Positions 43,047-51,930 of a stretch of DNA of 52,554 bases are shown piece by piece. The notes under the pieces were generated by a model. It saw only the letters and a list, made by a program, of their open reading frames with translations, made no database searches and was not told where the DNA came from. Source of the stretch: an uncultured Bacteroidales bacterium (GTDB lineage Bacteria > Bacteroidota > Bacteroidia > Bacteroidales > Muribaculaceae); assembly GCA_949289215.1 (NCBI GenBank), contig CASENC010000021.1:1-52554 (forward strand), written 5' to 3'. Numbering within the stretch: the stretch's first letter is position 1; the number at the start of each line of letters is the position of its first letter. Made by a program: the position numbers and the translations under genes.

Positions 43047-43652
43047 TCACTGCCCCACTACCACCTTGGCATGACGCAGCACCTTGTCATTGAGCATATA
43101 ACCCGTTTGCACGGTATCCATGATTTTACCCTTTTGCGATTCGTCGGGTGCCGGGAAAGTGGTAACGGCTTCATGCAACTCGGTATCGAAATCTTTGCCC
43201 GTGCTGTCGATGGGTTTAACGCCGTTCTTCTCAAGGTATTTCATGAACTTATTATAAATCAAGTCAACACCTTGTTTCAAGCTGTCGAGTTCCCCATTTT
43301 CATCGATGGCTTTCAACGCCCGTTCAAAGTCATCGATCACCGGCAGCAAGTCGCGCATGGCATTTTCGGCACCGTTTTTAATGATTTCCGACTTCTCTTT
43401 CAACGTGCGTTTCCTGAAGTTGTCAAACTCAGCCATCAGGAACAAATATTCTTTCTTAGAATTTTCAAGTTCTTTTTCAAGCAATTCCACTTTTTTCCCA
43501 AGCTCGGTTGCTTCGTCACCGGCCTCGGTTTTTTCTGCCGCAGCCTCATTCTCGTTGTTTTCCGATTTGGTTTGTTCCGCAGCAACTTCCTCCTCTTTTT
43601 GCGGAGCAGTTGCCTGTGGTTCTTCTTGCTTGATGTTATCTGTTGTTGCCAT
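43047..43652 (-). CDS. grpE: Nucleotide exchange factor GrpE
   Basis: A 201-residue cochaperone that releases ADP from DnaK. It has an acidic, low-complexity N-terminus (about 1-55), then a long coiled-coil helix (LEKELENSKKEYLFLMAEFDNFRKRT) and the beta-wing (GKDFDTELHEAVTTFPAPDESQKGKIMDTVQTGYMLNDKVLRHAKVVVGQ in part). Family features are complete. First gene of the grpE-dnaJ operon. The upstream region holds two palindromic repeats (43743-43770, 43817-43840) further back. Confidence 0.94.
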   Translation of the reverse strand: MATTDNIKQEEPQATAPQKEEEVAAEQTKSENNENEAAAEKTEAGDEATELGKKVELLEKELENSKKEYLFLMAEFDNFRKRTLKEKSEIIKNGAENAMRDLLPVIDDFERALKAIDENGELDSLKQGVDLIYNKFMKYLEKNGVKPIDSTGKDFDTELHEAVTTFPAPDESQKGKIMDTVQTGYMLNDKVLRHAKVVVGQ

Positions 43653-43742
43653 AATTAGTTCTGATTCTTATCAACACAAAAGCACTATCAAAAATGTTGC
43701 CAAAATGTCATGAGAGTGTATCAAAATGCGATTTTGCCTCCC

Positions 43743-43770
43743 GTAGAGACGCGATTAATCGCGTCTCTAC
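43743..43770. repeat. REP-like 28-bp palindrome, copy 2
   Basis: Identical to 5539-5566. Here it stands alone between ispE and grpE without the MITE-like arms. Confidence 0.75.
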
Positions 43771-43816
43771 AACCATTATATTGTATAACCTATTGTAAAT
43801 CAATTATTACCACCAT

Positions 43817-43840
43817 CGCGACGATGTGTACATCGTCGCG
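43817..43840. repeat. Second palindrome next to the REP-like repeat
   Basis: CGCGACGATG (43817-43826), TGTA, CATCGTCGCG (43831-43840): perfect 10-bp arms. It lies 46 bases from the 28-bp palindrome and 80 bases past the ispE stop; the pair may form a repeat cluster or a terminator of ispE. Confidence 0.6.
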
Positions 43841-43919
43841 ACAAATCCAATGTCGGAATTATGATACACCCCAATGACACCAACAACAGTTATTTCAATA
43901 TCTTATTACACTCTTTCGC

Positions 43920-44744
43920 TTACAATTTCATGACAAAATTTAGGCAATTGCTTATCTTGGCACTTGCAGTTTCTGCCAAAATGTCACTTTCGAAAATACC
44001 GAACATGGAACTACCAGAGCCCGACATCGACGCATACAACGCTCCCGCATCATACAATTGCTGCTTAATTTGCGCCAACTGCGGATAACGTGCAAACACG
44101 CTCTGTTCAAAGTCGTTCTTCAATACATCTTTCCATTGGGAAACCGGATTTTGCAAAATTTCCGGTATAGGCACGTCAGACTGCTCGGGCTTGACCATAG
44201 AATAAGCCTCGGCGGTAGATACAGCAACGGCAGGCTTTACAAGCAACAACCAATACCCCGAAAGGTCAACAGCCACCTGAGAAAACTCGTTACCTATACC
44301 TGTTGCATACATGGGACGATTATACACAAAAAACGCACAATCGGCACCCAATTGCGATGCCATATCGGCCAAGCGGTCGTCGGCGAGATCGGCTCCGCTC
44401 ATCCCGACAAGCATTTTCAATGCAAACGATGCATCGGCCGAACCTCCGCCCAACCCTGCACCGTCGGGGATATGCTTGTATAGATAAATATCAACTTGCG
44501 GCACGCCGGACAGATGCCGTTGCACAAGCCTGCATGCCTTCATCACAAGGTTTTTCTCGGGTTCGCAATTCACAGGATTGCCAAGGGTGTGCAATGCAGT
44601 CACCCCGCTTGCCGAAGGTACTATTTCAAGCACATCGTGCAAGTTTATGGGATAGAACACGGTTTCTATATCGTGATACCCGTCGGGACGACGAGCCACA
44701 ATATTAAGCCCGAGGTTGATTTTAGCATTCGGAAATGTAATCAT
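43920..44744 (-). CDS. ispE: 4-diphosphocytidyl-2-C-methyl-D-erythritol kinase
   Basis: GHMP kinase of the MEP isoprenoid pathway, phosphorylating CDP-methylerythritol. NAKINLGLNIVARRPDGYHDIETVF at the N-terminus and the ATP-binding loop PDGAGLGGGSADAS are diagnostic. The C-terminal YASMSGSGSSMFGIF closes the fold. The start at MITFPNAK (44744) fits family length (274 aa); a GTG at 44768 would add eight residues. Confidence 0.93.
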   Translation of the reverse strand: MITFPNAKINLGLNIVARRPDGYHDIETVFYPINLHDVLEIVPSASGVTALHTLGNPVNCEPEKNLVMKACRLVQRHLSGVPQVDIYLYKHIPDGAGLGGGSADASFALKMLVGMSGADLADDRLADMASQLGADCAFFVYNRPMYATGIGNEFSQVAVDLSGYWLLLVKPAVAVSTAEAYSMVKPEQSDVPIPEILQNPVSQWKDVLKNDFEQSVFARYPQLAQIKQQLYDAGALYASMSGSGSSMFGIFESDILAETASAKISNCLNFVMKL

Positions 44745-44815
44745 CGCATGAATAAAACAAGGAGACACGCCATTACTTATTCATTATAACAGGCTGCCCC
44801 CCTTTGTGAAAATTA

Positions 44816-44867
44816 AGAGCCTGTTTAAACCCACCCGCATTTTAGAGCAAGAATTCAAACAGGCTCT
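44816..44867 (-). terminator. Terminator of the acetyl-CoA hydrolase/transferase gene
   Basis: An 11-bp stem, AGAGCCTGTTT (44816-44826) with AAACAGGCTCT (44857-44867). On the minus strand it is followed by TTAATTTTC. It is 29 bases past the stop of the minus-strand gene. Confidence 0.65.
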
Positions 44868-44895
44868 GAAAAAAAGTTATTAATATGCTACGAAA

Positions 44896-46389
44896 TTAGC
44901 AGAATTTTGAGAAATCGGTCTTCGACATATCGCCCTCGGCAATGAACGTTTCATGGAAGGCAAATGCAGCACGCAACGTGTGAGGCGTGTGTCCGCCTTT
45001 TGCCATCTTCAAGTAATCACGCAACAAGGGGCGATAATTGGGATGTGCACAATTCTCGATAAGCGTTTCAGCCTTCTGTATGGGCGACTTGCCGCGCAGG
45101 TCGGCAATTCCTTGCTCGGTGATAATCACGTCAACCGAGTGCTCGCTGTGATCAAGATGCGACACCATGGGCACAATTGCACTTATCAAACCGCCTTTTG
45201 CCACCGACGGACAACTGAATATAGAGGTGTAGGCATTGCGTGTGAAGTCGGCCGAACCGCCTATGCCGTTCATCATCTTGGTTCCGGTAACGTGTGTCGA
45301 ATTCACGTTGCCGAATATGTCGGCTTCGAGCGCAGTGTTCATCGTTATCACACCCAAGCGGCGTATCACCTCGGGATTATTGGAAATTTCCACCGGACGC
45401 ATCACCACCTTGTCGTGGAAATAGTCGATATTGGCAAAAAACTCGTTCATCGCCTCGGTAGAGAATGTAGTGGAACAAGTACTTGCAAAACGGCATTTAC
45501 CCGACTCGATGAGTTTAAGCGCAGAGTCTTGAATTACCTCGGTGTACATCTCGAACGACGGTATTGCCTGGTTTGCTTCAAGGCGAGCCAAAACGGCGTT
45601 GGCAATGTTTCCTACACCCGACTGGAGTGGCAGGAATGACGACGGTATGCGACCGGCCTTCATTTCCGAAACCAGGAAGTTGCATACGTTCTCGCCAATC
45701 ATCATCGTTGTCTCGTCGCTCGGCGCAAACGGGTGGCCGCCTTCGGGAACATTAGTCTTTACAATACCGACTATCTTTTCAGGGTCGATGTGCATGGTAG
45801 GCACACCGGCGCGGTCGCTCGGCTTGTAAATGGGTATTTCGCGGCGGTAAGGTGGGTCAAGCGGAATATATATGTCATGCAGGCCTCGGATTTTGGGGTC
45901 GATGCCTTCATTCACCTCAAGCAACACTTTCTTTGCAAGCATGGCAAATGTGGGGGCATTACCTATACCCGTGCCAAGCACGGCATTTCCTTCATCATCG
46001 ATGCTTTGCACCTCAAGGACGGCCACATCAAGCTGCCCGTAGGTGTTGTAGCGCATTTTTTGCGGAAGTTCCGACAAGTGCAAGTCGAAATAATTGATTA
46101 TGCCTGCATTCACGGCTTTGCGCGTGTCGCCGCACGACTGGTAGGGTGTGCGCAAATTCACAGCACCCGCACGCGACAACTCGCCATCAACGCTGTCATT
46201 GGTCGATGCGCCGGTAAACACGTTTATTTTAAATTCACGACCGGCCTCATGCTCACTCTTTGCACGATTGGCAATTGCCACCGGAATAACCTTTGGCGTA
46301 CCACAAACCGTAAAGCCCGAAAAGCCCACATTTTCGCCGTTGTGGACAAATTCGGCTGCTTCTTCTGCCGTTAGAATTTTGTATCTCAT
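44896..46389 (-). CDS. Acetyl-CoA hydrolase/CoA-transferase family protein
   Basis: A 497-residue family I CoA transferase-type enzyme, probably succinyl-CoA:acetate or acetyl-CoA transferring. FSGFTVCGTPKVIPVAIA opens the protein. GIGNIANAVLA-like (SGVGNIANAVLARLE) and GIGGSADFTRNAY are CoA-binding loops, and the region with EVQSIDDEGN or TEVIQDSALKLIESGK contributes acidic residues. Such enzymes link acetate and succinate/propionate metabolism in anaerobes. The precise CoA donor cannot be told. Own terminator; monocistronic or with the small gene upstream. Confidence 0.87.
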   Translation of the reverse strand: MRYKILTAEEAAEFVHNGENVGFSGFTVCGTPKVIPVAIANRAKSEHEAGREFKINVFTGASTNDSVDGELSRAGAVNLRTPYQSCGDTRKAVNAGIINYFDLHLSELPQKMRYNTYGQLDVAVLEVQSIDDEGNAVLGTGIGNAPTFAMLAKKVLLEVNEGIDPKIRGLHDIYIPLDPPYRREIPIYKPSDRAGVPTMHIDPEKIVGIVKTNVPEGGHPFAPSDETTMMIGENVCNFLVSEMKAGRIPSSFLPLQSGVGNIANAVLARLEANQAIPSFEMYTEVIQDSALKLIESGKCRFASTCSTTFSTEAMNEFFANIDYFHDKVVMRPVEISNNPEVIRRLGVITMNTALEADIFGNVNSTHVTGTKMMNGIGGSADFTRNAYTSIFSCPSVAKGGLISAIVPMVSHLDHSEHSVDVIITEQGIADLRGKSPIQKAETLIENCAHPNYRPLLRDYLKMAKGGHTPHTLRAAFAFHETFIAEGDMSKTDFSKFC

Positions 46390-46406
46390 AATAAGTTACT
46401 TTATGG

Positions 46407-46862
46407 TTAAAACTTGGTTTTCAATATTTCATATGCAATTATGGCCTTGCGCCAGTCTTGCGGAGTGACTCCATCACTGTCTTCGGCAATGGCATAATTG
46501 GGATCACCCACTGCCGTAGGCTCACATACCGCGGTTGGCTGCTGCGACTCTGCCGTCTTTTTTTCACCGGCAATGGTGGAGCGTTGTCCTTCAAGTTCCC
46601 ATGTTTGGGATTGCTTCTTTTGCTTTCCTGCCACCTCGCCGGGCAACGGAGACTTGTCATTCGAAGGTATCCAATCGTCAATCAAATCATTATCCCACCG
46701 CGTGTCGGCAGGCATCGGAGCCGGTATGGGAGGGATTTCCGCCTGAGGACGGTGCCCTACCGGTTTTTCCTCGGCAGGCTTCCCTTTTGAGGATTTGCCC
46801 ACAAGGCTTATCAATGCGCCGCCCACGATAATCAGCAACGGCAATATGTCAGACAAATCCAT
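46407..46862 (-). CDS. Small single-TM protein, function unknown
   Basis: A 151-residue protein. An N-terminal membrane helix (DILPLLIIVGGALISLVG) is followed by a long polar, proline- and charge-rich linker. The short ending DWRKAIIAYEILKTKF resembles the tail of other Bacteroidetes small membrane proteins. The start at 46862 is supported by the promoter -7 box TATTTTTG on the minus strand (46887 to 46880), which lies after the alternative ATG at 46910. The partner is unknown. Confidence 0.7.
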   Translation of the reverse strand: MDLSDILPLLIIVGGALISLVGKSSKGKPAEEKPVGHRPQAEIPPIPAPMPADTRWDNDLIDDWIPSNDKSPLPGEVAGKQKKQSQTWELEGQRSTIAGEKKTAESQQPTAVCEPTAVGDPNYAIAEDSDGVTPQDWRKAIIAYEILKTKF

Positions 46863-46879
46863 ACGAATTAATTTTTCTT

Positions 46880-46910
46880 CAAAAATAACAAATAGGCATA
46901 TAATTACCAA
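46880..46910 (-). promoter_or_regulatory. Promoter of the small membrane protein gene
   Basis: Minus strand: TTG (46910 to 46908), 20 bp, TATTTTTG (46887 to 46880). Only three of four -33 bases match. Confidence 0.5.
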
Positions 46911-46960
46911 GCAGCCACGGCAGTTTTTATAGTCAAAAACGCACCTTCTTCAAGCCGAAA

Positions 46961-48412
46961 TCAATTTTCGCCCTGCCCTGCCGGTGCGGGAGAATTTCCC
47001 TTGTCGCGGTCGGCATTCTGCGGCCTGTTGCCACCATTATTGTTACCGTTTCCTTTACGCTGCTGACGGTTATTGTTTCGGCGGTTGCCTTGTTGCTGCG
47101 GCTTGCGGTTACCGCCATCCTGCCCTTCGGCAGTATTGTTCTCCCTGCGATTGCCGCCAGGCTGATTATTATTGCCGCCTTGCTGCGGCTTACGCGGCTG
47201 TTGCTGCGGCCTGTTTGGCTTGGACGAACCTTGCTGCCTGTTGTCGGCACCATCGCCTCCGTTATCCGCAGGTCGTGATTGCTGACGTTTCTTGTTATTT
47301 TTGTTTTTCTTTCGCTTAACCTTGTCGAAACGAGTGACGTCGGCCTGCTCGATAATATCGCCGAAAGCCTTGCGCTCAAACTCGCGCTCGGCATTGTCAA
47401 GAGCCAATTTTTCGGGCTTGACACCATTCTTGTTCAAGGCAATAACCTCAAACACCCTCTCGGCCGGAAGCGTAACAAGGTTATCGGGAGACGACTTGCT
47501 GGTCGAATAAGTCATCTCCTGCTTCAAAATGTCGGTCTTGAAATGATAATACGTTGCATCCTTGGTTTCGAGCCTCACATCCTTAGGCGGCAGTTTCTTT
47601 GCCACTTCGGCATAACAGTCAACCTCGAAATTCATACAACATTTTAATTTGGCACACTGCCCGGCAAGCTTCTGCGGATTAAGCGATATGTCTTGATAAC
47701 GGGCGGCACTTGTGGCCACCGATACAAAGTTGGTCATCCAGCTCGAACAGCACAAAGGCCTCCCACAAGGGCCTATGCCACCTATCCGGCCGGCCTCTTG
47801 CCGCGCACCTATCTGCTTCATCTCGATACGCACCTTGAACACATCGGCAAGCACTTTTATCAGTTGGCGAAAATCGACACGTTCATCGGCAATGTAGTAA
47901 AAAATAGCTTTATTGCCGTCGCCCTGATATTCCACGTCGCCGATTTTCATATTAAGCTTAAGTTCCTCGGCAATCTTGCGAGAGCGTATCATCGTGTCAA
48001 CTTCCTTTGCCTTGGCATCTTCATACCGGGCAATATCATTTGGCTTGGCCTTGCGGAACACGCGCAAAATCTCGGCATCGGGGCGCAAATTCACACGTTT
48101 CATCTGCAACTTCACCAACCTGCCCGTCATCGACACGCGACCTATGTCGTGGCCCGGATTGGCCTCGACGGCAACAAGGTCGCCTATTGCCAATGGCAAA
48201 TGCTGACTGTTGCGGTAAAAACCGCGGCGTGTGTTCTTGAACGACACTTCCACAATGTCGCCGTCGTTGAAGTCGCCCGGCACATCGCCAAGCCAGTTAT
48301 AGCTGTGCAACTTGCTGCGCAGGTCGCGACCGCTGCAGCAAGCCTCATTCCCGGCCTGTTGCACGCCATCCCCGGCAACTTCGATATTTTTATCTTTTTC
48401 GTTGTCGCTCAT
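46961..48412 (-). CDS. PSP1-domain protein, RicT/YaaT-like, with Q/N/R-rich tail
   Basis: A 483-residue protein. The PSP1 core spans about residues 30-300, with cysteine clusters CGRPLCC and GQCAKLKCC typical of RicT, part of the iron-sulphur complex controlling RNA processing with RNase Y in Bacillus. From about residue 365 the protein becomes low-complexity: a Lys-rich patch (KVKRKKNKNNKKRQQ), then over 90 residues of Gln, Asn, Arg, Gly and Pro. That tail suggests RNA contact or condensate-like behaviour. The gene for RNase Y ends six bases upstream, which fits the functional link. Confidence 0.85.
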   Translation of the reverse strand: MSDNEKDKNIEVAGDGVQQAGNEACCSGRDLRSKLHSYNWLGDVPGDFNDGDIVEVSFKNTRRGFYRNSQHLPLAIGDLVAVEANPGHDIGRVSMTGRLVKLQMKRVNLRPDAEILRVFRKAKPNDIARYEDAKAKEVDTMIRSRKIAEELKLNMKIGDVEYQGDGNKAIFYYIADERVDFRQLIKVLADVFKVRIEMKQIGARQEAGRIGGIGPCGRPLCCSSWMTNFVSVATSAARYQDISLNPQKLAGQCAKLKCCMNFEVDCYAEVAKKLPPKDVRLETKDATYYHFKTDILKQEMTYSTSKSSPDNLVTLPAERVFEVIALNKNGVKPEKLALDNAEREFERKAFGDIIEQADVTRFDKVKRKKNKNNKKRQQSRPADNGGDGADNRQQGSSKPNRPQQQPRKPQQGGNNNQPGGNRRENNTAEGQDGGNRKPQQQGNRRNNNRQQRKGNGNNNGGNRPQNADRDKGNSPAPAGQGEN

Positions 48413-48418
48413 CTTGTG

Positions 48419-49960
48419 CTATTTGGCAAAACTTACGGCGCGGGTCTCGCGGATAACGGTTATCCTCACCTGTCCCGGATAAGTCATCTCGTCTTGTATC
48501 TTTTTGGCTATCTCGGCCGATAGCTTCTCGGTCTGGGCATCGTCGATCTTGTCGGCTCCCACTATCACGCGTAATTCGCGGCCTGCCTGAATGGCATAAG
48601 TCTTTATCACGCCGGGATACGACAAGGCAAGTTGCTCAAGGTCGTTAAGACGCTTGATGTATGCCTCCACCACTTCGCGGCGGGCTCCCGGGCGGGCTCC
48701 CGATATGGCATCGCACACTTGCACTATCGGAGCAAGCAGGCTGGTGGCCTCTTCTTCATCGTGGTGTGCGCCTATGGCATTGCAAATGTCGGGTTTCTCC
48801 TTGTATTTCTCGGCGAGTTTCATGCCCAGCAATGCGTGCGGCAATTCGGGTTCCTCATCGGGCACTTTGCCTATGTCGTGCAACAAGCCTGCACGGCGAG
48901 CCTTCTTGGGATTAAGCCCGAGCTCCGATGCCATGATTGCACACAAGTTGGCCGTCTCGCGAGAGTGTTGCAACAAGTTTTGCCCGTAGCTCGACCGGTA
49001 TTTCATCTTGCCCACAAGGCGTATCAGCTCGGGGTGCAATCCGTGTATGCCAAGGTCGATGGCAGTGCGCTTGCCGGTCTCGATGATTTCTTCCTCCACC
49101 TGCTTGCGCACCTTGGCAACCACCTCCTCGATGCGGGCAGGATGTATGCGGCCGTCGGCCACAAGTTGGTGCAAAGCAAGACGTGCAATCTCGCGGCGCA
49201 CAGGGTCAAAGCCCGAAAGCACTATCGCCTCAGGCGTGTCGTCAACAATGATTTCAATGCCGGTTGCGGCCTCAAGCGCACGTATGTTGCGGCCTTCGCG
49301 GCCTATGATGCGGCCTTTTATCTCGTCACTGTCGATGTGGAAAACGGTCACCGCGTTTTCGATTGCCGTCTCGGTGGCCACACGTTGTATGGTCTGCACC
49401 ACTATACGCTTGGCCTCCCTGTTGGCCGTCATCTTGGCATCGTCCATTATGTCATTGATATACGATGCGGCGGCAGTTTTTGCCTCGTCTTTGAGCGACT
49501 CCACGAGTTTTTCCTTGGCTTCCTCGGCCGACAATCCCGACACATGCTCCAGTGTCTCTTGGATATTACGTTGCATCTTGTCGAGTTCGGCTTGCTTGTT
49601 ATCGACAAGGGCAAGTTGGTTCTCAAGGTTGTTCCTCATCGAGTCAACTTCGTTTTTCTTGCGTTGCAGTTCCGATTGCTGCTGGTTCATCTGCATTTCA
49701 CGCTGTTTCAACTTGGCTTCGGCAGTCTGCACCTTCGACAGGCGAGCATTCGCAATCTTCTCGGCTTCCGACTTTATTTCCATTTCGGCTTCCTTGGCCT
49801 CGATAATTTTGTTTTTCTTTATCATCTCGGCCTCACGGGTGGCTTCTTCTATAATCCCCCGGCCCTTGGCCTTGTCGATACGTCGCGATATGGCAATTGC
49901 CACCACAGCACCCACTGCAAGGCTTACCACGATAGAAACAATTAATAGTATAATGTCCAT
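48419..49960 (-). CDS. rny: Ribonuclease Y
   Basis: A 513-residue membrane-anchored endoribonuclease that starts mRNA decay. It has an N-terminal TM helix ([20 protein letters not shown]), a long coiled coil (about 30-190), a KH domain ([31 protein letters not shown] in part) and an HD domain ([21 protein letters not shown]). Length is typical. It precedes the RicT-like gene on the same strand with a six-base gap, so the two are likely cotranscribed. Confidence 0.95.
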   Translation of the reverse strand: MDIILLIVSIVVSLAVGAVVAIAISRRIDKAKGRGIIEEATREAEMIKKNKIIEAKEAEMEIKSEAEKIANARLSKVQTAEAKLKQREMQMNQQQSELQRKKNEVDSMRNNLENQLALVDNKQAELDKMQRNIQETLEHVSGLSAEEAKEKLVESLKDEAKTAAASYINDIMDDAKMTANREAKRIVVQTIQRVATETAIENAVTVFHIDSDEIKGRIIGREGRNIRALEAATGIEIIVDDTPEAIVLSGFDPVRREIARLALHQLVADGRIHPARIEEVVAKVRKQVEEEIIETGKRTAIDLGIHGLHPELIRLVGKMKYRSSYGQNLLQHSRETANLCAIMASELGLNPKKARRAGLLHDIGKVPDEEPELPHALLGMKLAEKYKEKPDICNAIGAHHDEEEATSLLAPIVQVCDAISGARPGARREVVEAYIKRLNDLEQLALSYPGVIKTYAIQAGRELRVIVGADKIDDAQTEKLSAEIAKKIQDEMTYPGQVRITVIRETRAVSFAK

Positions 49961-50233
49961 TTTGTTGTTTTGTTAAAGTATATATAAAAAAATCACACCG
50001 ACCGACGCACAAGGGCGATTGCCGCCACCCTTTAACGCCTACCGGTGCAGGTAAAAATCTCTATTTATTTTATGCGCGCAACTTGGTATATAATATATAT
50101 AAACAAGTAACATTGATGCTTTGCACATCTGCCGTAATCATCGATTCTGCCTGCCAAGCATCATGTTTCACCACATAGCGGCATTTACCACATTATGCCG
50201 CTCCGCCAACGCGCACGGTTATCACTCCAGTGC
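49961..50233. other. Structured intergenic region between zapA and rny
   Basis: No gene is seen. It holds inverted repeats TGATGCTT/AAGCATCA (50114-50121 with 50156-50163) and GCGGCAT/ATGCCGC (50178-50184 with 50195-50201). AT-rich sequence follows towards rny. It could be a leader of rny or a structured RNA. Confidence 0.35.
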
Positions 50234-50530
50234 TTATATCTTTACAACAATTTCGTCAAGTTGTCGTTCAAAATCTTTCAAAAAACTCGCCACAGCTTCA
50301 TTCCGTGCATTGGCCGCCACCACGGTCCATGCAAACTTGAAAGCCACCATTGCCATTATGCCCTCGTTCGAGCGTTTTTCCCTGAACCGTGCGGAATACT
50401 TCCGCCACACGTCGTTAAGCATTTTCTCGGCATCACGATATGCTTTCTCTTCAGCCTTATCTTTTAGATTCACCTTAAACTGGTCCAAACCGGCTATGCG
50501 AATCCATATTTCTTTGCTCTCTGCTGCCAT
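50234..50530 (-). CDS. zapA: Cell division protein ZapA
   Basis: A 98-residue FtsZ-ring stabiliser. The N-terminal beta strand/turn IRIAGLDQFKVNLKDKAEEKAYRDAEKMLND and the following coiled coil match ZapA in length and pattern. It starts 4 bases after the coiled-coil gene upstream, in one operon. Confidence 0.85.
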   Translation of the reverse strand: MAAESKEIWIRIAGLDQFKVNLKDKAEEKAYRDAEKMLNDVWRKYSARFREKRSNEGIMAMVAFKFAWTVVAANARNEAVASFLKDFERQLDEIVVKI

Positions 50531-50534
50531 GGCA

Positions 50535-50828
50535 TCATTCCATTAATTGAGAGATGCACTTGTCGATGTCCTGCACCAATTTGCCGAGCATTTCCCGGTT
50601 GCGGTCGAGTTCTTCGCGGTTTGTCGCAACTGTGCGCGCAAGTTTCATGTAATCATATTCTTGCTGCAGCCTCTCAATGCGAGCCACCATAGCGTCAAAT
50701 CCCGCTTTCAGTTCCGCATTCTCCTTTTCGACAGCTTCTTTTTCGGCTTTCAGTGCATTGTATTTCTCTACAAGCACCTCGGTTTTTCCAATCAGCCGCG
50801 TCAAGGTTTCTTGCAGTCCGGAATCCAT
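50535..50828 (-). CDS. Small coiled-coil protein upstream of zapA (ZapB-like by pattern)
   Basis: A 97-residue, wholly helical protein with heptads through KTEVLVEKYNALKAEKEAVEKENAELKAGFDAMVARIE. It has no other domain. Its place immediately before zapA and its form recall ZapB, a coiled-coil partner of ZapA, but I cannot confirm homology. A promoter (TATATTTG on the minus strand, 50853 to 50846, with a weak -33 at 50875) serves both genes. Confidence 0.7.
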   Translation of the reverse strand: MDSGLQETLTRLIGKTEVLVEKYNALKAEKEAVEKENAELKAGFDAMVARIERLQQEYDYMKLARTVATNREELDRNREMLGKLVQDIDKCISQLME

Positions 50829-50845
50829 GCTTCGTCATTTTTCTA

Positions 50846-50875
50846 CAAATATAGCTGTTTTATGCTAAAATACAA
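50846..50875 (-). promoter_or_regulatory. Promoter of the coiled-coil/zapA operon
   Basis: Minus strand: TTG (50875 to 50873), 19 bp, TATATTTG (50853 to 50846). Confidence 0.55.
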
Positions 50876-50976
50876 TGTTTTTACCGATTTTTTTACATTT
50901 ATTGGCCTTTAACACCCACGACAAGCACAACCAAACAACCTAAAACTCGGCAAAGATGCACCTACAATCCTCCCGA

Positions 50977-51321
50977 TTAAAACCCAAGTCCGTCCTTTTC
51001 AAGCAACGTCTCTATCTCCTTCATGGTTATATTTTCCCGCTCGGCCTTGTCATAGATATACAACAAATTTATATCGGTCTCGCCGACAGACACAACCACC
51101 GTAAAGGTTATCACCCTTGCTCCGCCGCTTTTCCCTCGCCCTTTCGACGTTATTGCCATACGGATTTTGCGAAGGCCGCGCCCAAGGTCGGTACCAAGTT
51201 GTGGATTTACTTCCAAATCCGAAAGCAACCGCTCATAATCATCGGCCATCGACACATATCGCTTAGTCAGCCTCTTAAGTTCTTTCTCAAACGACCTTGC
51301 AGCTTTTATCCTATATTCCAT
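50977..51321 (-). CDS. RelE/ParE-family toxin
   Basis: A 114-residue basic protein. LEVNPQLGTDLGRGLRKIRMAITSKGRGKSGGARVITFTV is typical of type II toxins of the RelE/ParE superfamily. Members cut ribosome-bound mRNA or poison gyrase; which one is not evident. Its start overlaps the antitoxin gene by 11 bases, the classic coupled arrangement. Confidence 0.85.
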   Translation of the reverse strand: MEYRIKAARSFEKELKRLTKRYVSMADDYERLLSDLEVNPQLGTDLGRGLRKIRMAITSKGRGKSGGARVITFTVVVSVGETDINLLYIYDKAERENITMKEIETLLEKDGLGF

Positions 51322-51556
51322 TACGCAATTCGTTTAATAATTCTCGGGCAGGCCTCATTCTTCCTTCTTTCAAGTCTTTCAATCCGGCATCAATCCCGGC
51401 AAGAACTTCTTCCTTGCTTATATATTCTTCATCGCCCTCTTCCGCTGCCTTGGGGCGCAAATCCTCTAACAACCGCTCCGACAACCATCGCTTATTGCTG
51501 CGCGGCAACGATTGAAGATACAACCATAAGTTTTCCATTGCTGCTGATGCCCTCAT
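51311..51556 (-). CDS. Antitoxin of the RelE/ParE-type pair
   Basis: An 81-residue acidic protein with an N-terminal helical part (LPRSNKRWLSERLLEDLRP) and a C-terminal toxin-wrapping tail (YISKEEVLAGIDAGLKDLKEGR). No HTH is obvious. The start at 51556 has a strong AAAGGAG site 8 bases upstream. A -7 box TATCTTTG (minus strand, 51602 to 51595) lies just ahead. It should neutralise the toxin encoded downstream. Confidence 0.75.
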   Translation of the reverse strand: MRASAAMENLWLYLQSLPRSNKRWLSERLLEDLRPKAAEEGDEEYISKEEVLAGIDAGLKDLKEGRMRPARELLNELRNGI

Positions 51557-51669
51557 ATTCCTTCTCCTTTCAATTTAACACAATTATGCCTCTACAAAGA
51601 TAGGCACTTTCCTGAATAAATGTATCAAAACAACAGGCAAAATACCCGTTTCTTATCAAAAAAATCGCA

Positions 51670-51704
51670 TAAAAAAGGAGCAAGGAAACAAATTTCCTCA
51701 CTCC
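51670..51704 (-). terminator. Terminator of rpsU
   Basis: AGGAG-(CA)-AGGAAA and TTTCCT-(CA)-CTCCT pair across CAAA (51675-51704). On the minus strand a run of six T follows (51675 to 51670). It lies 34 bases past the rpsU stop. Confidence 0.8.
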
Positions 51705-51738
51705 TAATTCCTCATTCCAAATCTTTTAACAGAATGGT

Positions 51739-51930
51739 TTATTCTTCGTTGCGATGCAATTGTTGCACATATATAGCCTTCATAAGGCGTTTACGCTTTG
51801 TTACCGAAGGTTTTTCAAAAGCCTGACGGGCACGCAATTCCTTTACGATACCGGTCTTTTCATATTTTCTTTTGAATTTCTTCAAAGCTCTTTCAATATT
51901 CTCGCCTTCTTTTACTTGTACTATAATCAT
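51739..51930 (-). CDS. rpsU: 30S ribosomal protein S21
   Basis: A 63-residue, highly basic small-subunit protein. MIIVQVKEGENIERALKKFKRKYEKTGIVKELR and the following RQAFEKPSVTKRKR are the conserved S21 sequence. It lies alone with a consensus promoter 227 bases upstream, giving an unusually long leader, and a good terminator behind. Confidence 0.95.
   Translation of the reverse strand: MIIVQVKEGENIERALKKFKRKYEKTGIVKELRARQAFEKPSVTKRKRLMKAIYVQQLHRNEE

Noticed and set aside
48632-49945. Long plus-strand frame of 437 codons
   Set aside because: Antisense shadow of rny, produced by its codon bias; no domain and no promoter.
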